In this document: positions 25,294 through 34,009 of the stretch, in pieces
Layout of the letters: every line of letters begins with the position of its first letter
Position numbering within the stretch: the first letter of the stretch is position 1
Translations under genes and position numbers: made by a program
NCBI RefSeq assembly: GCF_018326265.1
Contig: NZ_AP023360.1
Coordinates: 102,501-166,500, forward strand
Reading direction: 5' to 3'
Origin: Catellatospora sp. IY07-71
GTDB lineage: Bacteria > Actinomycetota > Actinomycetes > Mycobacteriales > Micromonosporaceae
DNA length: 64,000 nucleotides
The notes under the pieces: model-generated
Databases searched by the model: none
What the model saw: only the letters and a program-made list of their open reading frames with translations
What the model was told of the DNA's origin: nothing

Positions 25294-26487
25294 TCAGGGC
25301 AGCTGGGCCACGACCAGGCCGGCGCGGGCCTTGGGGGTGAACCAGGTGCTCTTGCGCGGCATCTTCTGCCGGGCCAGGTTGACCTCGACGAAGTCGTCCA
25401 CGGTCACCGGGGCGATCAGCACGGCCAGCGCGGCCCGCCCGGCGTCGACCTCACCGGTCAGCCAGGAGGCCGGGTAGTCGCCGCCGACGTAGGTGATCCG
25501 CTTGTCGCCGGGCTCCAGGTCCAGCGCCTCGCCGAACAGCACCCGCTCCACCAGCGCGTGGTCGATGTTGTCCACCACCGAGCCGGCCGGGTCCCGGGGC
25601 AGGGTGACCGCGTAGGCGCGGCCGCCCGCGTACAGGTGGATCGTGCCGCCCGTGGCGGGCACCTCCGCGGTGCCCTCGCCGACCGTGGCGCCGGCCTTCT
25701 CCAGCCGGGCCAGCAGCTCCTCGACGGTGACGTCGAGCTTGTGCACCAGGCGGTTGTAGGGCTGGATCGCCACCGACGCCGGGGTGGTCACCACGGCCAG
25801 GAAACGCTCGTAGCCGCCGGTCTGCGCGGCCAGGCTGCGGTGGTTGCCGTCGGCCACCACCAGGTCGCCGCCGCCCGCGAGCGCCCGCAGCGCGTCGGCC
25901 TGCGGCCCCGCCGGCAGCGGCCAGATCGCGTGGGTACGCCCCGACGGGTCCACGTCGGTCGCGGCCGGCTCGCCCGCCTGGGCGACCGCCTCGGCCAGCG
26001 CCGCGTGCAGCTCGTCGCCGCGGCCGGTCTGCAGCAGCAGCACCGGCGACAGCAGGTGACCGAGCGCCTGGGCCAGGGCCACCCGCTCGCGCACCTTCTC
26101 GAGGAACACGTCCTCGTTGCGGATGACCAGGCCGGGCTCGTCGGCGCTGGTGGAGATCTGGTCGGTGTCGACCATGCTCCACAGGCCGTACGCGGTGGCG
26201 CCGTCGGGCGCGGTGATGGCGTAGAGCACCACCACGTCCTGCGCGGCGCGGTATGCCCCGGCGTCCTTGGCCTCGGTCAGCCGCGCCACCGCGGCGGGCA
26301 GGCTGTCCGTGAAGGAGCTGCCCAGGCTGTCCGGCGCCCGGTGCGGCATCTCGACGGCGAGCGCGCTACGCGGGTTGGCGGCGATGATCTCGGTGATCTC
26401 GGCGTCGTCGGCGAACTCGTCGTAGTTCTGCGCGCCGGTGGCCCCGGTGGTCAGCCAGGCCGTGTGAATCGGGTGTACGACTGTCAC
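25294..26487 (-). CDS. DUF1015 family protein
   Basis: A 397-residue soluble protein that matches the DUF1015 family in overall pattern: the segment VVADGNHRSLAA (the family's most conserved, GHHR/NHR-like motif) at about 215, and VDNIDHALVERVLFG in the C-terminal third. Function is not known. It has been suggested to be an enzyme because of its conserved polar motifs. It stands alone between rpiB and a small gene, all read on the minus strand. Confidence 0.75.
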   Translation of the reverse strand: MTVVHPIHTAWLTTGATGAQNYDEFADDAEITEIIAANPRSALAVEMPHRAPDSLGSSFTDSLPAAVARLTEAKDAGAYRAAQDVVVLYAITAPDGATAYGLWSMVDTDQISTSADEPGLVIRNEDVFLEKVRERVALAQALGHLLSPVLLLQTGRGDELHAALAEAVAQAGEPAATDVDPSGRTHAIWPLPAGPQADALRALAGGGDLVVADGNHRSLAAQTGGYERFLAVVTTPASVAIQPYNRLVHKLDVTVEELLARLEKAGATVGEGTAEVPATGGTIHLYAGGRAYAVTLPRDPAGSVVDNIDHALVERVLFGEALDLEPGDKRITYVGGDYPASWLTGEVDAGRAALAVLIAPVTVDDFVEVNLARQKMPRKSTWFTPKARAGLVVAQLP

Positions 26488-26589
26488 GCCTGCTCACGCT
26501 ACCGCCGTCCACCGGCTGGGACGGCGAGGCCCCGCGCGGCGCGCCCCGGAGAACCTGCCCCTGCCTCGGGGGTCGCCGCGGGCGGAAGG

Positions 26590-26796
26590 TCAGAGCCGGC
26601 CGCCCACCAGGAAGCCCGCGGGCGACGCGCCCACCACGACCGGCTCTGCGAGAAAGGCCGTGACCTCGGCGGGCAGGTTCGGCTGCCACGTCGCCCAGCG
26701 GCTCTCCTCCACGCTGACGTACGAGGTGCCCAGGCTGTCCGCGACGGCCTGCGCCGGTGCGACCAGCCGCCACGGATCCGCGACGACATCCGCCAT
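26590..26796 (-). CDS. Small hypothetical protein
   Basis: A 68-residue protein beginning MADVVADPWRLVAPA. A hydrophilic N-terminal half with several tryptophans is followed by a short hydrophobic C-terminus (VVGASPAGFLVGG). No family recognised. The ATG at 26796 is preceded by GGGAGAGAGAC, a usable ribosome site. Confidence 0.5.
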   Translation of the reverse strand: MADVVADPWRLVAPAQAVADSLGTSYVSVEESRWATWQPNLPAEVTAFLAEPVVVGASPAGFLVGGRL

Positions 26797-26885
26797 GTCT
26801 CTCTCCCGACTCATCGGTGAAGCACTGTGTCCCACTTCACCAACGACCCAGCCGCCTCCCGGACGCATGCCTCACGCCGCGGTGT

Positions 26886-26943
26886 CACTTTCGGGGAAAC
26901 TGCACGAATCCCGGTCGGCTTAGACGCGGTTTCCCCGAAAGTG
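26886..26943. repeat. Intergenic repeat C, copy 1
   Basis: Perfect 15-bp inverted arms cactttcggggaaac (26886-26900) and gtttccccgaaagtg (26929-26943) enclose 28 bases. The TTTCGGGGAAACTGCA core recurs at 33915-33978. It lies just past the stop of the Rv2466c-like gene, in position to act as its terminator. Confidence 0.8.
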
Positions 26944-26950
26944 CAGCCGT

Positions 26951-27595
26951 TCACTCGAAGATGGGGCCGAGGTCCCGGGTGCGCTTCAGCTCGTAGAAGC
27001 CGGGGGTGCCCGCCACCAGCAGCACGCCGTCGTAGAGGCGGCCGGCGTCCTCGCCCTTGGGGGCCGGGGTGACCACCGGGCCGAAGAAGGCGATGGTCCT
27101 GCCCTCCGGGCCGGGGGCGTGGATGACGGGGGTGCCCACGTCGGTGCCGACCGGCTTCATGCCCGCGTTGTGGCTGGCGGTCAGCGCCTCGTCGTACTGG
27201 GTCGAGGTGGCGGCGGCGGCCAGCGCCGGGTCGAGGCCCACGTCGGCCAGCGCGGCGGCGTCCAGCTCCGGCCCCAGCTCCTGCTTGTTCAGGTGGATCC
27301 GGGTGCCGTACGCCGTGTACAGGTCACGCAGCACCTGCTCGCCGTACTGCTGCGCGGCGGCGACGCACACGCGCACCGGGCCCCAGCCCTTCTCCATCAG
27401 GGCGACGTACTGCTCGGGCAGGTCACGGCCGGAGTTCAGCACGGACAGGCTCATCACGTGGAACTCGACGGTCACCGGGCGGACCTTCTCGACCTCCAGC
27501 AGCCAGCGCGAGGTCATCCACGCCCAGGGGCAGAGCGGGTCGAACCACATACCGATGGTGGAATTTTCAACTACAGCGGTCATGGGTGAAATCAT
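26951..27595 (-). CDS. Mycothiol-dependent nitroreductase-like DsbA-fold protein (Rv2466c family), CPWA variant
   Basis: A 214-residue thioredoxin-fold protein of the DsbA superfamily. The line WFDPLCPWAWMTSRW (about 17-31) aligns from memory with WFDPLCPWCWITSRW of M. tuberculosis Rv2466c, the mycothiol-dependent reductase that activates nitro prodrugs, and FHVMSLSVLNSGRDLPEQY and the C-terminal FYELKRTR also match. The second active-site cysteine is alanine here (C22, A25), so it should work by a monothiol route. Start 27595 or the ATG at 27583. It is divergent from pepN, as in mycobacteria. Confidence 0.88.
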   Translation of the reverse strand: MISPMTAVVENSTIGMWFDPLCPWAWMTSRWLLEVEKVRPVTVEFHVMSLSVLNSGRDLPEQYVALMEKGWGPVRVCVAAAQQYGEQVLRDLYTAYGTRIHLNKQELGPELDAAALADVGLDPALAAAATSTQYDEALTASHNAGMKPVGTDVGTPVIHAPGPEGRTIAFFGPVVTPAPKGEDAGRLYDGVLLVAGTPGFYELKRTRDLGPIFE

Positions 27596-27761
27596 GACGC
27601 GCTGCTCTCACCCGCGCGCGTGACCTTCCCCACGCGCGGCGGGCGACAATGTGAAACAGTTACTTCGCGCCCGCGAGGGTGCCGCAATGGAAGACTGCCC
27701 TGGGCAGCGATACTGCCCTCCCCGCTGCTCAGCACCGCAGCCCGACAGGAGTAAAGACGCC

Positions 27762-30317
27762 GTGACCGGTACGCGCAATCTCACCCAGGCCGAGGCCACC
27801 GACAGAGCCCGGCTGCTCGAGGTCAACTCTTACGACATCTCGCTGGACCTGACCGACGGAGCCGGCAACCCCGGCGACGGCACCTTCCGGAGCGTGACCA
27901 CCGTCAGCTTCACCGCCACCGAGCCCGGTGCGAGCACGTTCATCGAGGTCGCGGCCGGCAAGATCCTGCGCGCCGAGCTCAACGGCCAGGCCGTGGACAC
28001 CAGCGCCTGGGCCGCCGACAAGGGCCTGGTGCTGACCGGGCTCGCGGAGCAGAACACGCTGGTGGTCGAGGCGGACTTCCCGTTCTCCCAGCAGGGGCAG
28101 GGCCTGCACCGCGCGGTCGACCCGGCGGACAAGGAGGTCTACCTCTACAGCCAGTTCGAGACCGCGGACGCGCAGAAGGTCTTCGCCTGCTTCGACCAGC
28201 CGGACCTGAAGTCCGTCTACACCTGGCACGCGACCGTCCCCAAGCACTGGAAGGTCGTCTCCAACGCCCCGGTCGAGCAGACCACCACCGAGGGCTACGG
28301 CAAGACGGTCCACTTCGCGCAGTCGGCGCGCATGTCCACCTACGTCACCGCGCTGTGCGCCGGGCCGTACCACGAGGTCCGCACCACGCACGACGGCATC
28401 GACCTGGGCGTGTTCTGCCGGGCCTCGATGGCCGAGCACCTGGAGGCCGACGAGCTGTTCGAGATCACCACGCAGGGCTTCGACTTCTTCCAGGCCCAGT
28501 TCGGCGTGCGCTACCCGCTGCCCAAGTACGACCAGCTGTGGGTGCCCGAGTTCAACGCGGGCGCGATGGAGAACTTCGGCTGCGTGACCCACGCCGACGC
28601 GTCGTACATCTTCCGCTCCGAGGTCACCGACTTCGAGCGCGAGCAGCGCGCCAACACGATCCTGCACGAGCTGGCCCACATGTGGTTCGGCGACCTGGTC
28701 ACCATGCGCTGGTGGGACGACCTGTGGCTGAACGAGTCGTTCGCCGAGTGGGCGTCGCACTGGTGCAACGCCGAGGCCACCCGCTTCTCCGACGCCTGGA
28801 CCACGTTCCTGTCGCTGCGCAAGAACTGGGGCTACAGCCAGGACCAGCTCTCCAGCACCCACCCGGTGTACTGCGACATGCCCGACGTGTCGGCGGTCGA
28901 GGTCAACTTCGACGGCATCACGTACGCCAAGGGCGCCAGCGTGATCAAGCAGCTCGTCGCGTACGTCGGCATCGAGGCCTTCGTGGCCGGCCTGCGCAGC
29001 TACTTCAAGCAGCACGCCTGGGGCAACGCCACCTTCGGCGACCTGCTGTCCGCGCTGGAGGAGTCCTCCGGCCGCGAGCTGCGCCCCTTCGCCGCCGCCT
29101 GGCTGGAGACCGCTCAGGTCAACACGCTGCGCCCGGTCGTCGAGATCGGCCCGGACGGCGCCTACCAGCGCGTCGCCGTGCAGCAGGAGGCCCCCGCCAG
29201 CCACCCGACGCTGCGCCCGCACCGCCTCGCCATCGGCCTCTACGACCTGGTCGACGGCAGCCTGGTGCGCCGCGACCGGATCGAGACCGACGTGGCCGGG
29301 GCCGAGACGGAGATCGGGCAGCTCGCCGGCGTACGCGCCGCGGACGTGCTGCTGCTCAACGACGAGGACCTCACCTACGCCAAGCTGCGGCTGGACGACC
29401 GCTCGCTGGCCGTCGTGGTCGACAACCTCAGCGGCTTCGACTCCTCCCTGGCCCGCGCGCTGTGCTGGGCCGCCGCCTGGGACATGGTGCGCGACGCCGA
29501 GATGGCCGCCCGCGACTACACCGCCCTGGTCACCGGCGCCCTGCCCGGCGAGCGCGACATCAACCTGGTCACCGCCACCCTGCGCCAGGTCCAGACCGTC
29601 CTCAGCGTGTACGCCGACCCGGCCTGGGCCCCCACCGGCTGGGGCCGCCTGGCCGACACCGCCCACGCGGCGCTCGCCGTCGCCGAGCCCGGCAGCGGGT
29701 TCCAGCTCGCCTGGACCCGCGCCTTCATCAACGCGGCCCGCTCCGCCACCGACCTGGCCGTGCTGCGCGGCTGGCTCGACGGCGACGGCGTGCCCGAGGG
29801 CATCACCATCGCGGGCGAGCTGCGCTGGCAGCTCGTGCAGGCGCTGGTCGCCATGGGCGCGCTGGAGCCCGCGGCGATCCAGGCCGAGCACGACGCCGAC
29901 CGCACCGCCTCCGGCGACATCGGCGCCGCGCTCGCGCACGCCCTCATCCCGACCGCCGAGAACAAGGCCGCGGTATGGGCCGAGCTGACCGGCCCGGCGG
30001 CCCTGCCGAACTGGCGCAACCGCGCCTACATCCAGGGCTTCCAGCACACCGCTCAGGTCGAGCTGACCAGGCCGTACACGGCCCGGTTCTTCGCCGACGC
30101 GGCCGGGGTGTGGGCGGCCCGGGACAGCGAGCCGGCGCAGGAGTTCGTGATCCTGAACTACCCCGCGCTCGACGTGTCGGACGAGACCGTGGCCGCCGCG
30201 CAGGCGTGGCTGGCCGAGGAGGGCCACCCGGCCTCGCTGCGCCGCCTGATGGCCGAGGGCAACGACCGGATGCTGCGTGCCCAGAAGGCCCGCGCCAAGG
30301 ACGCCGCCTCCGCGTGA
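27762..30317 (+). CDS. pepN: Aminopeptidase N (M1 zinc metallopeptidase)
   Basis: An 851-residue cytosolic aminopeptidase that removes N-terminal residues from peptides. The exopeptidase motif GAMEN is at 267-271 and the zinc site HELAH at 302-306 with the third ligand E325 in LNESFAEW, 18 residues on. Domain order (beta N-terminal, catalytic, helical C-terminal) and length are as in other actinobacterial PepN. The GTG at 27762 has AGGAG about ten bases upstream; the frame is open 37 codons further without a site. It is followed by a strong terminator. Confidence 0.96.
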   Translation: MTGTRNLTQAEATDRARLLEVNSYDISLDLTDGAGNPGDGTFRSVTTVSFTATEPGASTFIEVAAGKILRAELNGQAVDTSAWAADKGLVLTGLAEQNTLVVEADFPFSQQGQGLHRAVDPADKEVYLYSQFETADAQKVFACFDQPDLKSVYTWHATVPKHWKVVSNAPVEQTTTEGYGKTVHFAQSARMSTYVTALCAGPYHEVRTTHDGIDLGVFCRASMAEHLEADELFEITTQGFDFFQAQFGVRYPLPKYDQLWVPEFNAGAMENFGCVTHADASYIFRSEVTDFEREQRANTILHELAHMWFGDLVTMRWWDDLWLNESFAEWASHWCNAEATRFSDAWTTFLSLRKNWGYSQDQLSSTHPVYCDMPDVSAVEVNFDGITYAKGASVIKQLVAYVGIEAFVAGLRSYFKQHAWGNATFGDLLSALEESSGRELRPFAAAWLETAQVNTLRPVVEIGPDGAYQRVAVQQEAPASHPTLRPHRLAIGLYDLVDGSLVRRDRIETDVAGAETEIGQLAGVRAADVLLLNDEDLTYAKLRLDDRSLAVVVDNLSGFDSSLARALCWAAAWDMVRDAEMAARDYTALVTGALPGERDINLVTATLRQVQTVLSVYADPAWAPTGWGRLADTAHAALAVAEPGSGFQLAWTRAFINAARSATDLAVLRGWLDGDGVPEGITIAGELRWQLVQALVAMGALEPAAIQAEHDADRTASGDIGAALAHALIPTAENKAAVWAELTGPAALPNWRNRAYIQGFQHTAQVELTRPYTARFFADAAGVWAARDSEPAQEFVILNYPALDVSDETVAAAQAWLAEEGHPASLRRLMAEGNDRMLRAQKARAKDAASA

Positions 30318-30325
30318 GCACGAGC

Positions 30326-30359
30326 AGAGGGGCCGGACGCGATCGCGTCCGGCCCCTCT
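30326..30359 (+). terminator. Strong palindromic terminator after pepN
   Basis: A perfect palindrome with 17-bp arms: agaggggccggacgcga (30326-30342) followed directly by its complement (30343-30359) and ttt. It begins eight bases after the pepN stop and lies between convergent genes. Confidence 0.9.
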
Positions 30360-30407
30360 TTGCATGTCCTGCTCTTGAAACGACGCCGGAACCCGGCGCC
30401 CAGACCG

Positions 30408-30824
30408 TCAGGAGGCCGGCTTGCCGGCCAGGCCGGTGAGCTGTGCGAGACCGCTGACCAGGCCGCCGGCCAGGTCGCCGCCGCCGAACGCCGCCGCCAT
30501 GGACAGCGCGGCGAGCTTGCAGTCGCGGTCGGACAGCCGACGGCGCGCCTGCGAACCCGTGACGATCTCCAGCTGGCGCTGGTCCGGCGCGACGGCGAGC
30601 AGCACCGACTGCGCCGGGTGGGCGAGGCGGGCGTGCAGCTTCTCCGCGCCCTCGCGCACCGGCTCGGTGATGTCGCCCACGTACACGCTGAAGGTCAGGC
30701 CGGTGGTCTCGTCGGCCTTGCGCAGCGCGTCGTCGAGCCGCAGCAGCTGACGGGTCGTGAACGGCCCGTCGAGCACCTCGTGCACCGCCACGTCGTGGCT
30801 GTCGTGCTGGTCACCAGCGGTCAC
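30408..30824 (-). CDS. DUF5130/TPM-like protein; possible respiratory supercomplex factor (PRSAF1-like)
   Basis: A 138-residue protein with a TPM-like alpha/beta core (SVYVGDI, SVLLAVAPDQRQLEIVTG, RRRLSDRDCKLAALSMAAAF). It occupies the place of M. tuberculosis Rv2468c next to pepN. From memory the M. smegmatis homologue is the PRSAF1 protein found with the bc1-aa3 respiratory supercomplex; I hold this as probable, not certain. It overlaps the upstream membrane gene by 14 bases, so both are translated together. Confidence 0.65.
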   Translation of the reverse strand: MTAGDQHDSHDVAVHEVLDGPFTTRQLLRLDDALRKADETTGLTFSVYVGDITEPVREGAEKLHARLAHPAQSVLLAVAPDQRQLEIVTGSQARRRLSDRDCKLAALSMAAAFGGGDLAGGLVSGLAQLTGLAGKPAS

Positions 30825-31098
30825 TTGCGCCCCCTGTCACATCCACGACCGGCGACAGGTCGCCGGACGCGGTCAGCTCCGCGCGGGCGGCCGCCTCGAG
30901 CGCGCCGTGCGCCGCGGCGGGGCCGTCCGATTCGGGCCGGGCGAGGAACCACACCGGCTTGAACTCGTACGGCCGACCCGGACGGTAACGCTTGGCGTTG
31001 CGGCCGCCGGCCGCGTACACCAAGGCGAAGATGATGCCGATCACCGCGAGCGGGATGCCCGCATAGATCAACAGATCGGGTAGATCTGGCGTGGACAC
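30811..31098 (-). CDS. Small membrane protein, probable CtaJ-like cytochrome aa3 oxidase subunit
   Basis: A 95-residue protein with one N-terminal membrane helix (about 10-29; IYAGIPLAVIGIIFALVYAA) and a cytoplasmic tail containing KRYRPGRPYEFKPVWFL. The tail pattern and the position beside the DUF5130 gene and pepN fit CtaJ, an accessory subunit of the actinobacterial bc1-aa3 supercomplex (from memory of the mycobacterial structure). A 14-base overlap couples it to the next gene. The gap 31099-31179 holds no gene. Confidence 0.6.
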   Translation of the reverse strand: MSTPDLPDLLIYAGIPLAVIGIIFALVYAAGGRNAKRYRPGRPYEFKPVWFLARPESDGPAAAHGALEAAARAELTASGDLSPVVDVTGGASDRW

Positions 31099-31179
31099 CT
31101 GGAAGCCCCCCGGGCTCGAATCCGATCCCTTACCGTCTCAACGCTAGCGGAGTGAGCGCCGTCACCTGCTCAGGGGTGG

Positions 31180-31932
31180 TCAAACTGCTGCCGGAAACGA
31201 CAGCCGCTCGAGTTCGGCGAGCACCGCCGGCCAGGCCCCCGACAGCGGGTCGATGACGGCGAAGTGGGCCGCACCGGGCACCGTGACGAGCCGGCTGCCC
31301 GGGTGGGCGGCGGTGTACGCCTCGGCCACCGCGACCGGCACGATCTCGTCGAGCAGGCCGTGCAGCAGCACCGTCGCGCCCGCCGGGGCGGGCAGCCGGG
31401 CCGGGTCCAGGTCGGCCCGGGACGCCGCGACGGCGCCCAGGAAGTCGCGCACCGCCCCGTCGTCGAGGTGCAGCTGCTCGGCCAGCCGGAGGTCCGCCAC
31501 CGGCGCCAGGGCGAGCGTGCCCACCTGCCGGGGCGCCGGGGCCGCGCTCGCCGCCCACAGCGCCAGGTGACCGCCCGCCGAGTGCCCGGCCACGATCACC
31601 CGCCCGTCGTGCCCGTCCACCTCGCCCGGCATGGCCGCGAGCGCGCCGGCGACGTCGCGCACGGCGTGCTCGGGCCTGCCGGGCTCGCGGCGGTACTCGA
31701 TCGAGCACACCGTCCAGCCCGCGTCGCGGATCGCGGCGGCCATCGGGTGGGTGTGCGCGCGGTCGTACTCCGGCCGCCAGAAACCGCCGTGCACCAGCAC
31801 GACCAGCGGCCGGGCCGCCGCACCCGCGCCGCCGTGCCAGGCGTCGGCCACCTGCTCGGGCAGCGGGCCGTAGCGCACGGTCGCGTCGGGCGCGGGGGCG
31901 CTCCGGGAGAGCACCGAGCGGTCCTCCGTCAC
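31180..31932 (-). CDS. Alpha/beta hydrolase, probable kynurenine formamidase
   Basis: A 250-residue alpha/beta hydrolase. HGGFW at 48-52 is the oxyanion motif HGGxW typical of yeast and animal-type kynurenine formamidases, and GHSAGG holds the nucleophile (S118); a C-terminal histidine in GAAHFAV completes the triad. In this cluster it would hydrolyse N-formylkynurenine, made by the dioxygenase at 41798, to kynurenine. The GTG at 31932 overlaps the ACMSD stop (GTGA). It is the last gene of the operon. The metal-dependent bacterial KynB type is absent. Confidence 0.75.
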   Translation of the reverse strand: MTEDRSVLSRSAPAPDATVRYGPLPEQVADAWHGGAGAAARPLVVLVHGGFWRPEYDRAHTHPMAAAIRDAGWTVCSIEYRREPGRPEHAVRDVAGALAAMPGEVDGHDGRVIVAGHSAGGHLALWAASAAPAPRQVGTLALAPVADLRLAEQLHLDDGAVRDFLGAVAASRADLDPARLPAPAGATVLLHGLLDEIVPVAVAEAYTAAHPGSRLVTVPGAAHFAVIDPLSGAWPAVLAELERLSFPAAV

Positions 31933-32933
31933 GCCGCCCGCCCGAGGAAGGTCAGTGCGTTGCCGCCGAGCAGCTTGTCGCGCTGGCCGTCGGTGAGGAA
32001 GTCGGACTTGCGCACCACCGCGCCGACCGGGCGCTCGCCCAGCGGGTAGGGGTAGTCGCTGCCCAGCAGGATGCGGTCCTCGCCCATGGTGTCCACCAGC
32101 AGCCGCAGGGCGGCCGGGTCGAAGACGACCGTGTCCACGTAGAACCGGTGCGTGTACTCGCTCGGCGGCAGCGCGGACTGCCCGCGTACCACGTCGCCGC
32201 GCCGGTGCCAGGCGTTGTCCGCGCGGCCCAGCCAGAACGGGAAGCTGCCGCCGCCGTGCGCGAAGCACAGCCGCAGCGTCTCCGGCACCCGGTCGAACAC
32301 GCCGCCCAGGATCATGGACAGCACGGACAGGTGCGTCTCGGCGGGCATGCCGGTCAGCCAGCGGGCCATCCACCGGTCCAGGCGCGGCCCGTTCGGCATG
32401 TCCCACGGGTGCACGAACACCGGCGCCCCGATCTGCGCGCAGTGCTGCAGGAACTGGATGATGCCCTCATCGTCGAGGTCGCGGTCGCCGACGTGGTTGC
32501 CGATCTCGACGCCCGCGTGCCCGTTCGCCATACAGCGGTCCAGCTCGGCGCAGGCCAGGTCGGGGTCCTGCAGCGGCACCTGGCAGAACGGCACCAGCCG
32601 GTCTACCCCGCCCGCGCAGACCTCCAGGGCCAGGTCGTTGAAGATCCGGGCCACCTTCATCGCCTGTGCGGCCGGTCGCTCGTACGAGAAGAACACCGGG
32701 GTGGGCGAGACCACCTGCACGTCCACCCCGTCGTCGGCCATGTCGGCCAGCCGGGTGGGCGCGTCCCAGCACTGGGCGCCGATGGGGCGGAACTCGCTCT
32801 CCCCCACCATGATCATTGCTTCGTGCTCGGAGTCCACCCGCAGCCAGGGCCAGCCGTCGCCGCCGCACGCCGACGACAGCTCCGGCCAGCCCTTCGGCAC
32901 GACGTGGGTGTGCACGTCGACTACGGGCGCCAT
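31929..32933 (-). CDS. acmsd: 2-amino-3-carboxymuconate-6-semialdehyde decarboxylase (ACMSD)
   Basis: A 334-residue amidohydrolase-type zinc decarboxylase that turns aminocarboxymuconate semialdehyde into 2-aminomuconate semialdehyde, keeping it from cyclising to quinolinate. The metal ligands HxH (H8, H10), a histidine in PVFVHPWDMP, another in CFAHGGGSFPFW and the aspartate in LLGSDYPYPLG are all in place. Its ATG shares a base with the preceding stop (TGATG). In the middle of the tryptophan cluster. Confidence 0.92.
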   Translation of the reverse strand: MAPVVDVHTHVVPKGWPELSSACGGDGWPWLRVDSEHEAMIMVGESEFRPIGAQCWDAPTRLADMADDGVDVQVVSPTPVFFSYERPAAQAMKVARIFNDLALEVCAGGVDRLVPFCQVPLQDPDLACAELDRCMANGHAGVEIGNHVGDRDLDDEGIIQFLQHCAQIGAPVFVHPWDMPNGPRLDRWMARWLTGMPAETHLSVLSMILGGVFDRVPETLRLCFAHGGGSFPFWLGRADNAWHRRGDVVRGQSALPPSEYTHRFYVDTVVFDPAALRLLVDTMGEDRILLGSDYPYPLGERPVGAVVRKSDFLTDGQRDKLLGGNALTFLGRAA

Positions 32934-33454
32934 CAGCCCTTGCCCGGGTGCAGGGTGCCGCACTTGCCGCAGGTACGCGCCTGCTCGTCGCCGTAGAAGG
33001 CGGTGAACACCGGCGGCAGGTCGGCGACGATGTCGCGCACCTGCAGCTCGACCTCGTGCACGATCTCGTGGCAGTTCGGGCAGTACCAGCGGAACTTCTC
33101 CAGCGTGCCCTCCTCGCGGACCCGCTCCATGACCAGGCCGATCGAGCCGGCCTCGCGCTGCGGCGAGTGCGGGGTGAGCCGGGGCAGCATCCACATGTGG
33201 CCCTCGGGCACGGTGATCGTGCGCGGGCCCTCCGGCGTCATCAGGTTGATCCGCAGGGTGCCCTTGATCTGGTAGAAGAACTCCTCGTACGGGTCCACGT
33301 GGAAGTCCGTGCGCTGGTTCGGCCCGCCGACCACCATGACGATGAAGTCGTCGCCGGTCGGGAACATCTGCTTGTTGCCGACCGGCGGCTTGAGCAGGTG
33401 CTGGTTCTCCTCGATCCAGCCGGGGAAGCTCACCGGCTCGGTGATCTCGGTCAT
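32933..33454 (-). CDS. 3-hydroxyanthranilate 3,4-dioxygenase
   Basis: A 173-residue cupin dioxygenase that opens the ring of 3-hydroxyanthranilate. The iron ligands are H52, E58 and H96 (FHVDPYEEFF; LTPHSPQ), spaced as in the Cupriavidus enzyme. It keeps the bacterial C-terminal rubredoxin-like iron site with two CxxC pairs (C125/C128 and C162/C165). Both junctions are stop-start overlaps of one base (TGATG). Confidence 0.95.
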   Translation of the reverse strand: MTEITEPVSFPGWIEENQHLLKPPVGNKQMFPTGDDFIVMVVGGPNQRTDFHVDPYEEFFYQIKGTLRINLMTPEGPRTITVPEGHMWMLPRLTPHSPQREAGSIGLVMERVREEGTLEKFRWYCPNCHEIVHEVELQVRDIVADLPPVFTAFYGDEQARTCGKCGTLHPGKG

Positions 33455-33876
33455 CACGACTCCTTCTGTGGCAGCAGTGCGACGGCTTGGATCTCGATCA
33501 GCAGGTGCGGGTGCGGGAGCTGGTGCACCGCGACCGTGGTGCGGGTCGGCCCGGTGGCGTCGAAGAACTCGCCGTACACCTCGTTGTACCCGCCGAAGTC
33601 GTTCATGTTGACCAGGTACGTGGTCACCTGGACCAGGTCGGACAGGTCCGCGCCGACCGAGCGCAGGATGTCGCCGATGTTCTCGATCACGGCGCGGGTC
33701 TGCTCGCGGATGTCCAGGCTGGTCGTGCCCATCTCGTCGACCGACGCGCCCGCGATCGTGTTGTCCGGCCGCCGGCTCGACGTCCCGCTCACGAACGCGA
33801 ACCCACCCGCCACCTTCACGTGCGGGAACCTTCCGCGCGGCGTCGCCTTCCCCGCGACCGTCTTCGCCCCGCTCAT
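33454..33876 (-). CDS. 2-aminomuconate deaminase (RidA family)
   Basis: A 140-residue member of the RidA/YjgF trimeric family. Members in aromatic meta-cleavage clusters (AmnD/NbaF type) release ammonia from 2-aminomuconate to give 4-oxalocrotonate. The assignment rests on family ([38 protein letters not shown] motifs) and on being flanked by ACMSD and hydroxyanthranilate dioxygenase. The ATG at 33876 follows a good GAGGAGG site. It begins a four-gene tail separated from upstream genes by repeat C. Confidence 0.85.
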   Translation of the reverse strand: MSGAKTVAGKATPRGRFPHVKVAGGFAFVSGTSSRRPDNTIAGASVDEMGTTSLDIREQTRAVIENIGDILRSVGADLSDLVQVTTYLVNMNDFGGYNEVYGEFFDATGPTRTTVAVHQLPHPHLLIEIQAVALLPQKES

Positions 33877-33914
33877 ACCGCCTCCTCGCTTCCCGCCGCC
33901 CGCCCGGGGGCGCT

Positions 33915-33978
33915 GTGCAGTTTCGGGGAAACTGCAGCTTGCGAGCCGTGGATGCGTGCAGTTTCCCCGAAACTGCAC
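33915..33978. repeat. Intergenic repeat C, copy 2
   Basis: Perfect 22-bp inverted arms (33915-33936 and 33957-33978) around a 20-base loop; each arm starts gtgcagtttcggggaaactg and is itself nearly palindromic. It occupies the 133-base gap between the RidA gene and the decarboxylase/hydratase gene. Copy 1 is at 26886-26943. Confidence 0.9.
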
Positions 33979-34009
33979 CGGCCCATCCCACAGACGTGAG
34001 CGTGGGAGG

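Noticed and set aside
27729-30365. An 878-codon minus-strand open frame
   Set aside because: Antisense to pepN, which has intact GAMEN and HELAH motifs. No recognisable domain.
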